DNA of 64,000 bases from an uncultured Tolumonas sp. GTDB lineage: Bacteria; Pseudomonadota; Gammaproteobacteria; Enterobacterales; Aeromonadaceae. Positions 9,214-17,843 of this stretch are shown here, piece by piece. The notes under the pieces were generated by a model. The model searched no databases. It was not told where the DNA came from and worked only from the letters and a program-made list of their open reading frames with translations. The stretch is from NCBI RefSeq assembly GCF_963676665.1, contig NZ_OY781378.1:1084001-1148000 (forward strand), written 5' to 3'. A program made the position numbers and the translations under genes. How positions within the stretch are numbered: the stretch's first letter is position 1; every line of letters starts with the position of its first letter.

Positions 9214-9630
9214 ATGACACCATATGAAGAAAACGGAATAACAGGACAGAACTGTTTGGAACACATTCTGGTTGTGGATGATATCCCAACCAATTTGCGT
9301 TTGGCGAAAGCGTTTTTAAATGGCGGCGGCTATCAGAATATCTATCTTGAAAGTGATCCGGTTCGTGTTTCTGAATGGCTGAATAGTGTTGATATCAACT
9401 TGCTGATCCTTGATTTAAGCATGCCGCAAAAAGATGGCATCAGCTTATTTGTCGAATTGCAAAATGAGTTTGGTGAGCGGTTACCGCCGGTTATTTTTCT
9501 CACTGCACTGCATGATGACAGCTGGCGTATACAAGCGATGGAATTGGGTGCCAAGGCCTTCATTACTAAACCGTTTGATCAAACTAAAATGCTGAGTTGT
9601 ATCAGTGAAATACTGAATAGCACCACTTAG
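9214..9630 (+). CDS. single-domain (CheY-like) response regulator
   Basis: A 138-residue receiver with no output domain. All key residues are present: the acidic pair in ILVVDDIP, the phospho-acceptor Asp in LLILDLSMPQKDG, Thr in IFLTALHDD and Lys in FITKPFD. It follows the hybrid kinase closely and probably acts as its phosphorelay partner or as a diffusible effector. The ribosome site is weak. The absence of a DNA-binding or enzymatic domain means the target cannot be read from sequence. Confidence 0.9.
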   Translation: MTPYEENGITGQNCLEHILVVDDIPTNLRLAKAFLNGGGYQNIYLESDPVRVSEWLNSVDINLLILDLSMPQKDGISLFVELQNEFGERLPPVIFLTALHDDSWRIQAMELGAKAFITKPFDQTKMLSCISEILNSTT

Positions 9631-9754
9631 AAAAACAAATCGCGAATATCCGCTTCTTCTATTTCTGGATCGGTTCTGACCTGTTAGCATTCGCAGGAAT
9701 AAAACCACGCAGTGCTTATTCGCCTGTTTGTGTTAACCGATCTGGAGTCACGTT

Positions 9755-12700
9755 TTGTCTGAAGCCATTCTTCGTTCGTTGCAAAGCCAACTGTCTGAAT
9801 GTTTACCTGTCGATAAAGCTCAGTTATTACGCCGTTTACAAGGCGTACAACGTCTGCCTGTCAATAAACAAACTGCCGTATTAACCATCATTGGCCAGGA
9901 GCTGGAAAAAGCCAAGTTACGGGCACAGTTACGTCAGCAGAACGTTCCAAAATTGCATTATCCTGACCTGCCTGTTACCGATAAACGGCACGATATTGCT
10001 GAGGCGATCCGTAAACATCAGGTTGTGATTGTGGCCGGTGAAACAGGCTCCGGTAAGACAACGCAGCTGCCTAAAATTTGTATGGAAGCAGGGCGTGGCG
10101 TTCAGGGCATGATTGGTCATACGCAGCCTAGACGTTTAGCTGCCCGCACTGTCGCTGCGCGCATTGCGGAAGAGTTGCAGTGTGAACTGGGTTCTCACGT
10201 CGGTTACAAGGTTCGTTTTCACGATCAGGTGAATGAAAACTCTTACGTCAAATTAATGACCGACGGCATTTTGCTGGCAGAAATTCAAAGTGATCGGATG
10301 TTGATGCAATATGACACTCTGATCATCGACGAAGCGCATGAGCGCAGCCTGAACATTGATTTTATTCTCGGTTATCTCAAACAATTACTACCGAAACGCC
10401 CCGATCTCAAACTGATCATTACGTCGGCCACTATCGATCCGCAACGTTTTTCCCGTCATTTTGGCAATGCGCCGGTGATTGAAGTGTCTGGGCGCACCTA
10501 TCCGGTCGATGTTCGTTACCGCCCTTGGCAAGATGAGGAAGATAGCGACCCGCTGCAGGGGTTGTTTAATGCGGTCGATGAATTATGCGCCGAAGGTTTA
10601 GGCGATATCCTGATCTTTATGAACGGTGAACGTGAGATCAGAGATACTGCCGACGCATTACGCAAGCGCAATCTGCGCGATACGGAAATTTTGCCGCTTT
10701 ACTCCCGGTTATCGAATGCTGAACAAAATCGGATTTTCTCGCAACATGCCGGGCGGCGTATTGTGCTGGCAACAAACGTGGCGGAAACATCACTGACAGT
10801 ACCGGGCATTCGTTATGTTATTGATCCGGGTACCGCACGGATCAGCCGCTATTCTTATAAAACCAAAGTGCAGCGCTTGCCGATTGAAGCAATTTCACAA
10901 GCCAGTGCCAACCAGCGTAAAGGGCGTTGTGGTCGTGTAGCGGCCGGTATCTGTATTCGTCTTTATTCGGAACAGGACTTTTTAGGTCGCCCTGAATTTA
11001 CTGATCCGGAAATTCTGCGAACCAATCTGGCCTCTGTTATTTTGCAGATGCTCGCGCTGGGTCTGGGCGATATGAGCCGTTTCCCCTTCGTGGAAGCGCC
11101 TGATAGCCGTCATATCAAAGATGGTTTACGTTTATTGGAAGAGCTGGGCGCCATTAATGGTTCGATTGATGGTCAGCATCCACTACGTCTGACGCCGCTG
11201 GGACGCCAGTTGGCCCGTGTTCCGTTAGATCCGCGTTTAGCTCGAATGGTGCTGGCTGCGCCACAGTTTGGCTGCCTCGAAGAGATCCTGATCATTACTT
11301 CCGCGTTGAGTATTCAAGATCCGCGCGAGCGTCCGATGGATAAACAGCAGGCATCGGATGAAAAACATCGCCGCTTTGAAGACAAAGATTCTGATTTCCA
11401 GGCCTTCCTCAATTTGTGGAACTATGTGCAGGAACAGCAACAGGCGCTGAGTCAGAATCAGTTCCGCAAACAGTGCCAGAAAGAATTTCTCTCGTATTTA
11501 CGACTGCGTGAATGGCAGGATATTCATTATCAGGTGCGTCAGGCAACACGTGAGTTGAGTTTGACGATCAACCAAGACGCTGCGCCAGAGCAGGCCATTC
11601 ATAGCGCCATTCTCACCGGGTTGCTCAGTCATATTGGTATGAAAGACGGCGACAAGTCGGAATATATAGGTGCTCGTAATGCCCGTTTTATGATTTTCCC
11701 TGGCTCCGGTTTATTCAAGAAACCGCCGAAATGGAGCATGGTGGCAGAGCTGACAGAAACATCGCGTCTATATGGTCGTACCGCAGCGCGCATTCAGCCG
11801 GAATGGATCGAACCACTGGCCGGGCATTTGCTGAAACGTAGCTATAGCGATCCGCGTTGGTCGAAGAAAGCCGGGGCCGTATTAGCGTCAGAGAAGGTCA
11901 CCTTGTATGGCGTCACGATAGTCGCTGATCGTGAGGTGCAATATGGCGATATTGATCCGGTAGTCAGTCGTGAACTATTTATACGTCGTGCGCTAGTGGA
12001 AGGGGATTTCGAGACGCGTCATCGTTTCTTTGCTGAAAACCGCAAATTGCTGGCCGAAGTTGAAGCGTTAGAAGCGAAATCGCGGCGCCGAGATATTCTC
12101 GTTGATGATGAGACCTTATTCCTGTTTTACGATGCGCATATTCCCGCGGATGTGGTTTCAGCTCGTCATTTTGACAGTTGGTGGAAAACAGCCAGTAAAG
12201 AGTCGCCAGAACTGCTCAATTTCGAACGCGAAATGTTGTTGCAGGGCGATGCTTCACACATCAATGAACATGATTACCCTAACCAGTGGGTGCAAGGCCG
12301 TCTTAAATTCCGTCTTTCTTACCAATTTGAACCTGGTGAAGAGGCGGATGGGGTCACGGTGCATATTCCACTGCCATTACTGAATCAGGTTGAGCCAGTT
12401 GGTTTTGATTGGCTGATCCCTGGCATGCGGCATGAATTACTGGTTGCGCTGATCAAGTCATTGCCAAAACAATGGCGCAAGAATTTTGTGCCAGCACCCA
12501 ATTATGCTGATGCACTGATGGCGTCTATTTCACCGGAACAAGGCCCATTACTGGATGCGATTGAACGCCAGTTGAAACGAATGAGCGGTTTGACTGTGCC
12601 GCGTGAATGCTGGGATTGGAATTCGATCGCTGATCACCTGAAAATGACATTCCGCGTTATTGATGATAAACGTAAAAAAGTGGCAGAAAGCAAAGATCTG

Positions 12701-13636
12701 CTGGCATTGAAAGAGCAACTTCGTGCGCAAGTGCAACAGACGTTGTCGCAGGTTGCAGATGACGATATTGAGCAGGAAGGTTTAACGCTGTGGAGTTTTG
12801 GTCCATTACCACAAGAATATAGCCAGAAACGCGGTGGTTTTGAGGTTAAGGCTTATCCGGCGTTGGTTGACCAGAAAGACTCTGTGGCTATCCAACTGTT
12901 TGATTCACCGGTAGCACAACAGGAAGCGATGTGGGCCGGACAACGGCGTTTAATGTTGTTGAATGTGCCTTCACCGATTAAATATCTGCAGGAAAAGCTG
13001 CCAAATAAAGCCAAATTAGGCCTCTATTTCACTCCGTTTGGGAAAGTTGCCGAGCTGATTGATGATTGTATTGCTTGTGGTTGTGATCAGTTGATGCACC
13101 AGCATGGTGGTTTATCATGGGATAGCGACACGTTCCAACAACAAAAAGAAGTCATTCGTGGCGAACTGAACGAGGCGGTCGTGAAGATCGCTGCGCAAGT
13201 GGAGCAGATCCTGACTGCGGCACACGGTATCCGGAAATTATTTAAAGGCAAGATGACGCTGGAACTCGCATTTGCACATTCAGACATTCAAGCGCAGTTG
13301 GAACGATTAATTCATAAAGGCTTTGTCACTGCGACAGGTGCTGCCCGATTACCGGATTTATTGCGGTATATGAAAGGTATCGAGCGGCGCATGGAGAAAA
13401 TCCCGGTGGATGCTAACCGAGATCGTATGTACATGTTGAAAGTTCAACATGTCGAGCAGGCTTATCAGCAATTGGTCGGTAAGTTAGGGAAGGGGCAGCC
13501 AATACCGGAAGAAGTACGTAATGTGCGTTGGATGATTGAGGAGTTGCGTATTTCTTATTTTGCTCAGGTGTTGGGAACACCATATCCGGTTTCTGATAAA
13601 CGCGTACTACAGGCAATAGAAGCCATTAAAATCTAG
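9755..13636 (+). CDS. hrpA: ATP-dependent RNA helicase HrpA (TTG start)
   Basis: A 1293-residue DEAH-box helicase, close to the ~1300 of E. coli HrpA, which acts on RNA and on stalled ribosomes. Visible motifs are Walker A GETGSGKTTQ (residues 95-104), DEAH (192-195) in IIDEAHERS, motif III SATID, motif V ATNVAETSLTVPG and motif VI QRKGRCGRVAAG. The HrpA-specific C-terminal DUF3418-like half follows. The start is TTG at 9755, with GGAG 7 bases upstream and no better ATG, giving MSEAILRSLQSQL. It is monocistronic, with 124 bases before it and a terminator after. Confidence 0.96.
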   Translation: MSEAILRSLQSQLSECLPVDKAQLLRRLQGVQRLPVNKQTAVLTIIGQELEKAKLRAQLRQQNVPKLHYPDLPVTDKRHDIAEAIRKHQVVIVAGETGSGKTTQLPKICMEAGRGVQGMIGHTQPRRLAARTVAARIAEELQCELGSHVGYKVRFHDQVNENSYVKLMTDGILLAEIQSDRMLMQYDTLIIDEAHERSLNIDFILGYLKQLLPKRPDLKLIITSATIDPQRFSRHFGNAPVIEVSGRTYPVDVRYRPWQDEEDSDPLQGLFNAVDELCAEGLGDILIFMNGEREIRDTADALRKRNLRDTEILPLYSRLSNAEQNRIFSQHAGRRIVLATNVAETSLTVPGIRYVIDPGTARISRYSYKTKVQRLPIEAISQASANQRKGRCGRVAAGICIRLYSEQDFLGRPEFTDPEILRTNLASVILQMLALGLGDMSRFPFVEAPDSRHIKDGLRLLEELGAINGSIDGQHPLRLTPLGRQLARVPLDPRLARMVLAAPQFGCLEEILIITSALSIQDPRERPMDKQQASDEKHRRFEDKDSDFQAFLNLWNYVQEQQQALSQNQFRKQCQKEFLSYLRLREWQDIHYQVRQATRELSLTINQDAAPEQAIHSAILTGLLSHIGMKDGDKSEYIGARNARFMIFPGSGLFKKPPKWSMVAELTETSRLYGRTAARIQPEWIEPLAGHLLKRSYSDPRWSKKAGAVLASEKVTLYGVTIVADREVQYGDIDPVVSRELFIRRALVEGDFETRHRFFAENRKLLAEVEALEAKSRRRDILVDDETLFLFYDAHIPADVVSARHFDSWWKTASKESPELLNFEREMLLQGDASHINEHDYPNQWVQGRLKFRLSYQFEPGEEADGVTVHIPLPLLNQVEPVGFDWLIPGMRHELLVALIKSLPKQWRKNFVPAPNYADALMASISPEQGPLLDAIERQLKRMSGLTVPRECWDWNSIADHLKMTFRVIDDKRKKVAESKDLLALKEQLRAQVQQTLSQVADDDIEQEGLTLWSFGPLPQEYSQKRGGFEVKAYPALVDQKDSVAIQLFDSPVAQQEAMWAGQRRLMLLNVPSPIKYLQEKLPNKAKLGLYFTPFGKVAELIDDCIACGCDQLMHQHGGLSWDSDTFQQQKEVIRGELNEAVVKIAAQVEQILTAAHGIRKLFKGKMTLELAFAHSDIQAQLERLIHKGFVTATGAARLPDLLRYMKGIERRMEKIPVDANRDRMYMLKVQHVEQAYQQLVGKLGKGQPIPEEVRNVRWMIEELRISYFAQVLGTPYPVSDKRVLQAIEAIKI

Positions 13637-13660
13637 CTATTTTGGATGAGTCAATAAAAA

Positions 13661-13684
13661 GGCCACCTAATCGGTGGCCTTTTA
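13661..13684 (+). terminator. bidirectional terminator after hrpA
   Basis: GGCCACC-TAATC-GGTGGCC followed by TTTTA, and preceded by AAAAA, so the hairpin can act on both strands between convergent hrpA and the unknown exported-protein gene. Confidence 0.85.
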
Positions 13685-13699
13685 CTCTCTGAATATTTC

Positions 13700-15568
13700 T
13701 TATTTTTTCTGCGGCAATTCCATACTGCCTTTAACGGCCAAACCGTCTTTTTCAAAATCCATGCTGGTCAGCAGACGCACACCACGCATTTCATCCAACA
13801 TCGTCACAACTTGCTTCATCTCTTTCTGCTCATTGGTTTCTGTTGGTATTGATGCAGAAGTTGCTGGCGCAGCAGATGTTACTTCTGCCCCTGAAGTGGC
13901 TGACAACTCATCTATTGCATTTGCTTTATTGGCTTGTTCAAGTTGGTTACGGCCAAATTGTGCCATATCAGCCAGCAAACCATAATCCAGACCTAACTGA
14001 TAAAAACCGTTAGCGGCCAACGGCTGTTTCGCCAATGATGCGGCAAATTTTGCGCCTAGATCACCGGTAAACACGGTAATGTGCTGGCCATATAAACCGA
14101 GCTTAATTTTGCCAGGTAACTGCATAATTGGTGGCACTGGCAAATCAACCGATTGACCATCAGAAGGTAATTTAACCTGCGCTGCCAATTCAGGAGAAGC
14201 CATACTGAGCATTCCCCACAATTGTTGTGGCTGTTTACTAGAAACAGAGGCGACAAAAGAGAGTTTTTCTACTGCCGGCATCTCGGTGGCATTATTTTTC
14301 AGTTTCAATTCTTGCAGATCGAGACTAGCCCCTTGTAATCCTTGAACCATTGCTGTGCCCATTGCCAGCATGGAAGGATTAGTCATCTTCAGACTATTCT
14401 GAATATCTTTCAATGACGTACAGGTAAATTGAGCCTGAGTTGCCCGATTCCACAATTCGGTAGTAACCGGAGCCAATTCATCAACATTCAGGCCAATGGC
14501 AGCCTTGAAGAGCGATTTATCCTCTTTGCCATAGTCTGGAATAAAGCCACGTAGTTTTTGTAACGATGCCATTGTGGCAGCATCTTTAGACTCAACTTTA
14601 AATGTGCTGTCAAAACGGATCGGATCACCTTTAGTGTCCAAATTGGTATAGCCAAATATTTCTCGTGGCCACAGGCTTGCAATGCTTTCGATATCTTTCT
14701 GACATTCTGGTGTACGGTATTCAGCCAGACTCTTGTTGCTTTCGCCTTCACTGATTTTATCCAGCAGTTTAGCCAATGGGCTATCTGCGCGGGTCAGCGT
14801 TTTGATCAGTAATTCATTGTTAATGAAACCGAGCGAATTTTTACGGAAACCGTAACTTTGTACCAATTGATCAAGTGTTGCTGCTTGTTTCAGTGATTTT
14901 GCTGGTTTGGTAATACCAAACGCGATAGCGAGATCATCGGCAGGAACCATGTCGCCCAGATCCAATGTCAGGATCGCGAAACCATCTTTTTTAGCAATGG
15001 CAAAAGCAACAGGGTGTTTATCTTTATTAAAGAAATAACGTTTATAAGTGAATTCTTTTAATTTTGCGGTATCCGCTTTTGCTTTAGTGCGATTTTCTGC
15101 GGCGGCAATTAATTTGTCGAAATTTGCTTCATTTTCTAATTTAAAACGTAATACCGGTAATGCACCGACGGTATAAAAAGCAGCATCTAATTTATCGGAA
15201 AAACCTAAATCCTGAGGATTAATTGTTCCTTTGGTGAGCATGGTCACATATTCAGCATAAAGACCAAATATAACGCGTAAGCCATCATTCCATTCATCAG
15301 GTTTTGCGTCGATTTCTTTTTGCAGACGTTCAATTTCCTGAACTGAGGTTGATGCACCACCAGTAAATAGTTGAGAAAAGCGCGCTTGTAGAGGCGAAAT
15401 GGTCTCTTTCCAAGAGGCTGGTTCAAGATCGCCCATGAACACTAGGGTGTCAGCGGGTACATAGTTCAGTGTGCCTGCTGTGTCTCCAGCATTCTGTTGT
15501 TGAATAGCGTAGTATGCGCCTGCGCCAAGAGCGGCAGCAATTGCTGCATACAAAATCCCGTTTTTCAT
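13700..15568 (-). CDS. large exported or membrane-anchored protein of unknown function
   Basis: A 622-residue protein I do not recognise. It opens with a short hydrophobic segment (residues ~4-24, ILYAAIAAALGAGAYYAI) that is a signal peptide or N-terminal anchor. A long soluble part follows, beginning LNYVPADTLVFMGDLEP, a phrase seen in several envelope proteins of unknown role. There are few Cys and a Lys-rich, Ala-rich composition. Near the C-terminus lies a low-complexity Ala/Thr/Ser stretch (residues ~540-575, SATSGAEVTSAAPATSASIP), probably a disordered linker. AAGGA precedes the ATG. It is likely periplasmic; function is unassigned. Confidence 0.75.
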   Translation of the reverse strand: MKNGILYAAIAAALGAGAYYAIQQQNAGDTAGTLNYVPADTLVFMGDLEPASWKETISPLQARFSQLFTGGASTSVQEIERLQKEIDAKPDEWNDGLRVIFGLYAEYVTMLTKGTINPQDLGFSDKLDAAFYTVGALPVLRFKLENEANFDKLIAAAENRTKAKADTAKLKEFTYKRYFFNKDKHPVAFAIAKKDGFAILTLDLGDMVPADDLAIAFGITKPAKSLKQAATLDQLVQSYGFRKNSLGFINNELLIKTLTRADSPLAKLLDKISEGESNKSLAEYRTPECQKDIESIASLWPREIFGYTNLDTKGDPIRFDSTFKVESKDAATMASLQKLRGFIPDYGKEDKSLFKAAIGLNVDELAPVTTELWNRATQAQFTCTSLKDIQNSLKMTNPSMLAMGTAMVQGLQGASLDLQELKLKNNATEMPAVEKLSFVASVSSKQPQQLWGMLSMASPELAAQVKLPSDGQSVDLPVPPIMQLPGKIKLGLYGQHITVFTGDLGAKFAASLAKQPLAANGFYQLGLDYGLLADMAQFGRNQLEQANKANAIDELSATSGAEVTSAAPATSASIPTETNEQKEMKQVVTMLDEMRGVRLLTSMDFEKDGLAVKGSMELPQKK

Positions 15569-15650
15569 GATTGTTATCCTTGGTGGTGTATCTCAATTAA
15601 ATACTAACCAATTGTAAAAGAAATATTATTTTTTTCACTAATGTTTTTAA

Positions 15651-15678
15651 TTGACTTCATCATGAAATGCTTTAGATT
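15651..15678 (+). promoter_or_regulatory. promoter of the cold-shock gene
   Basis: TTGACT (15651-15656) and TAGATT (15673-15678) are separated by 16 bases. They would start a transcript near 15685 and leave a leader of roughly 135 bases before the cold-shock ATG, as is usual for cspA-type genes. Confidence 0.55.
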
Positions 15679-15684
15679 ACAGTT

Positions 15685-15818
15685 AACTGATTGAGCGCCT
15701 GCGCTTACTTGGCAAATGTTTTCTTTCCCATAAAGAAAGTCGATATTGTCTTATTAAGTAAACCTCTTTCAGCGTTAACGGCCGAGAGGCTCAAGTATTT
15801 TGTGTTAGGAAATGTGTT
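15685..15818 (+). promoter_or_regulatory. long 5' leader of the cold-shock mRNA
   Basis: About 134 untranslated bases lie between the predicted start site and the ATG. The region contains short complementary stretches, including GGCCGAGAGGC near 15780. In E. coli cspA such leaders refold at low temperature to allow translation; the same role here is inferred from position only. Confidence 0.4.
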
Positions 15819-16025
15819 ATGTCTGTACGTACTGGCAAAGTAAAATGGTTCAACGAAGCTAAAGGTTTTGGTTTTATTCAGCAGGATGAAGGTCCGGATG
15901 TATTTGTTCACTTCCGTGCTATCAACTCTACCGGTTTCAAAACCCTGGCTGAAGGCCAACGTGTTCAGTTCACTGTGACTCAAGGCCAGAAAGGTCCACA
16001 GGCTGAAAACGTAACTATCCTGTAA
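15819..16025 (+). CDS. cold-shock domain protein (CspA family)
   Basis: A 68-residue single cold-shock domain, an RNA chaperone that binds single-stranded nucleic acid. Both nucleic-acid motifs are present: RNP1 KGFGFI (residues ~15-20) and RNP2 VFVHF (~28-32). The family opening [11 protein letters not shown] is intact. Length matches CspA-CspE (~70). A long leader and a strong terminator flank it, so it is a stand-alone gene. Which paralogue it is, cold-induced or constitutive, cannot be decided from the protein alone. Confidence 0.95.
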   Translation: MSVRTGKVKWFNEAKGFGFIQQDEGPDVFVHFRAINSTGFKTLAEGQRVQFTVTQGQKGPQAENVTIL

Positions 16026-16043
16026 TTATTTACAGTGACAGAT

Positions 16044-16071
16044 AAAAAAGCGCCCTGCGGCGCTTTTTTTT
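16044..16071 (+). terminator. Rho-independent terminator after the cold-shock gene
   Basis: GCGCC-CTGC-GGCGC with A-rich upstream and a T8 run downstream; a very strong hairpin that could also serve the convergent mdlB transcript. Confidence 0.9.
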
Positions 16072-16118
16072 GTCTTCGATTTAACAACACCGCAACATCA
16101 TACCGACAACTAATATGT

Positions 16119-17843
16119 CTATTTGACGGTTAATTGTTGTAGCTGATACAGAGTCGCATAGTGCTTATTGGCGGCCAGTAAACTGCTGTGGTTTCCTCGC
16201 TCAATAATTTTGCCATGCTGAAGAACTAATATCTCATCAGCATCGACGATAGTCGATAACCGGTGTGCCACAATGAGCCAGGCATGTTGGTGCCGAATAG
16301 AGGCAATCGCTTGTTGCAAATGATGTTCTGTCTGTGAGTCCACATTTGCGGTTGCCTCATCCAAGATCAGAACGGGTGGGTGGGTTACCAGTGCGCGAGC
16401 GAAAGAGAGCAACTGACGTTGGCCTGCAGAGAGATTTTTCCCTCCTTCCTGTAACTGCATTGATACCGTTTCATTGTGGTTAATACTTTCAAACCACTGC
16501 ACATGATTTAATACCTGTGTGATGTCGTCATCACTGATATTCGGGCGTCCGAAGCGGATATTATCAGCCACGGAACCGGCAAAAATAAACGGGTCTTGCT
16601 GAATAACACCCAGCTGTGAACGTAAGCTGCTGATGTTCCATTCTTCAATCGGGTGTTGTTCTACGATGATGTTGCCTGATGTTGGCTGATACATGCCACT
16701 CAGCAGGTGCAAAATAGTCGATTTTCCGCTGCCGGTATGACCGACCAGGGCCATCATTTTTCCTTTATACAATTCCAGATTGATGTCCTGCAAGATGGGG
16801 TCACCATCCTGCTGATAGCGGAAATGGATATGCTGAAATTGAATGATACCTTCTATCGGTTGCTGGTATTTACCTGCTGGTTCTTTTTGCTCATCAAGCA
16901 AAGTAAATATACGTTCGCCAGCAATCAGGGATTGTTGGATCTGCGTTAATTGGTTGGTGAGATCGTTTAATGGTTCGATCATTCGTCCCATATAGCTGAC
17001 AAACGCATAGATCACACCAACTGCAATCTGCGAGGTTCCCTGTATGGCGAACCAGCTGAGTAATGTACCGATCGTGAAGATATACAGCAGGTCGATCATG
17101 GGGCGCAGGAGTAGCCCGTTGAGTTGCAGTACTTTTTTTCTGGCCTGCAATTGTTGCTGATTAGTAGCTGCAAATTTATCAGCAAAATGTTTTTCTTGTA
17201 CCAGCGATTGAATGATGGGAATACCTTGCAGTGTTTCACTCAGCTGGTGATTGAGATCTGAGGTGAGTTGTCGAGCTTGCCGTGACCATGGCATGGAACA
17301 GCGCTGGTAGATTTGCATCACCGCAATGGACATGATGATCATGATGGAGATCAGACAAGCCAGCTGCCAATTGAGCCAGAACATGCCGCCTAAAATACCT
17401 GTTAGTAATACGACTTTATGGATAGATTGACCGATCACCTGAATATAAAGCTGGAGTAGTGTCTCGGTGTCATTACTGATGGTTGATATCAGATGACCAG
17501 TCTGATGATTGTCCAGATAACGGGCTGGTAATCGTAGTGCAGCAGAGAAGGTTTCTTGTCGCAGTCCTTTGATAATGTATTGTGCCACTCGGCTGAATAA
17601 CAAGGCTTGCTTATAACTGCTGAAAGCTGCGAGCCCTTGCAGCGACAGATAGGTGATGATGAACAAACCAATTTCATGTGCAATCCAATGCCCGGTTGCC
17701 AGTGAAGTATCAATAAAATATTTGATCAGTAACGGGCCGCTCACTTCGGCTAAGGAAGAAGAGAATAAAAATCCCAGCCCGATGAAGATCAAACGTAGAT
17801 GTGGCCGACAGTATTGCAGCAGACGCAACAAGGTATTACTCAT
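16119..17843 (-). CDS. mdlB: heterodimeric ABC exporter subunit, MdlB type
   Basis: A 574-residue half-transporter with about six N-terminal membrane helices and a C-terminal nucleotide-binding domain. Walker A is GHTGSGKST, the signature is LSAGQRQ and Walker B is VLILDEATANVD, with the catalytic Glu intact. Its start overlaps the end of the mdlA gene by 8 bases, indicating translational coupling. In the E. coli relative MdlB pairs with MdlA; the substrate is uncertain. Here the intact Walker B Glu makes this the catalytically competent partner of the degenerate MdlA site. Confidence 0.88.
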   Translation of the reverse strand: MSNTLLRLLQYCRPHLRLIFIGLGFLFSSSLAEVSGPLLIKYFIDTSLATGHWIAHEIGLFIITYLSLQGLAAFSSYKQALLFSRVAQYIIKGLRQETFSAALRLPARYLDNHQTGHLISTISNDTETLLQLYIQVIGQSIHKVVLLTGILGGMFWLNWQLACLISIMIIMSIAVMQIYQRCSMPWSRQARQLTSDLNHQLSETLQGIPIIQSLVQEKHFADKFAATNQQQLQARKKVLQLNGLLLRPMIDLLYIFTIGTLLSWFAIQGTSQIAVGVIYAFVSYMGRMIEPLNDLTNQLTQIQQSLIAGERIFTLLDEQKEPAGKYQQPIEGIIQFQHIHFRYQQDGDPILQDINLELYKGKMMALVGHTGSGKSTILHLLSGMYQPTSGNIIVEQHPIEEWNISSLRSQLGVIQQDPFIFAGSVADNIRFGRPNISDDDITQVLNHVQWFESINHNETVSMQLQEGGKNLSAGQRQLLSFARALVTHPPVLILDEATANVDSQTEHHLQQAIASIRHQHAWLIVAHRLSTIVDADEILVLQHGKIIERGNHSSLLAANKHYATLYQLQQLTVK

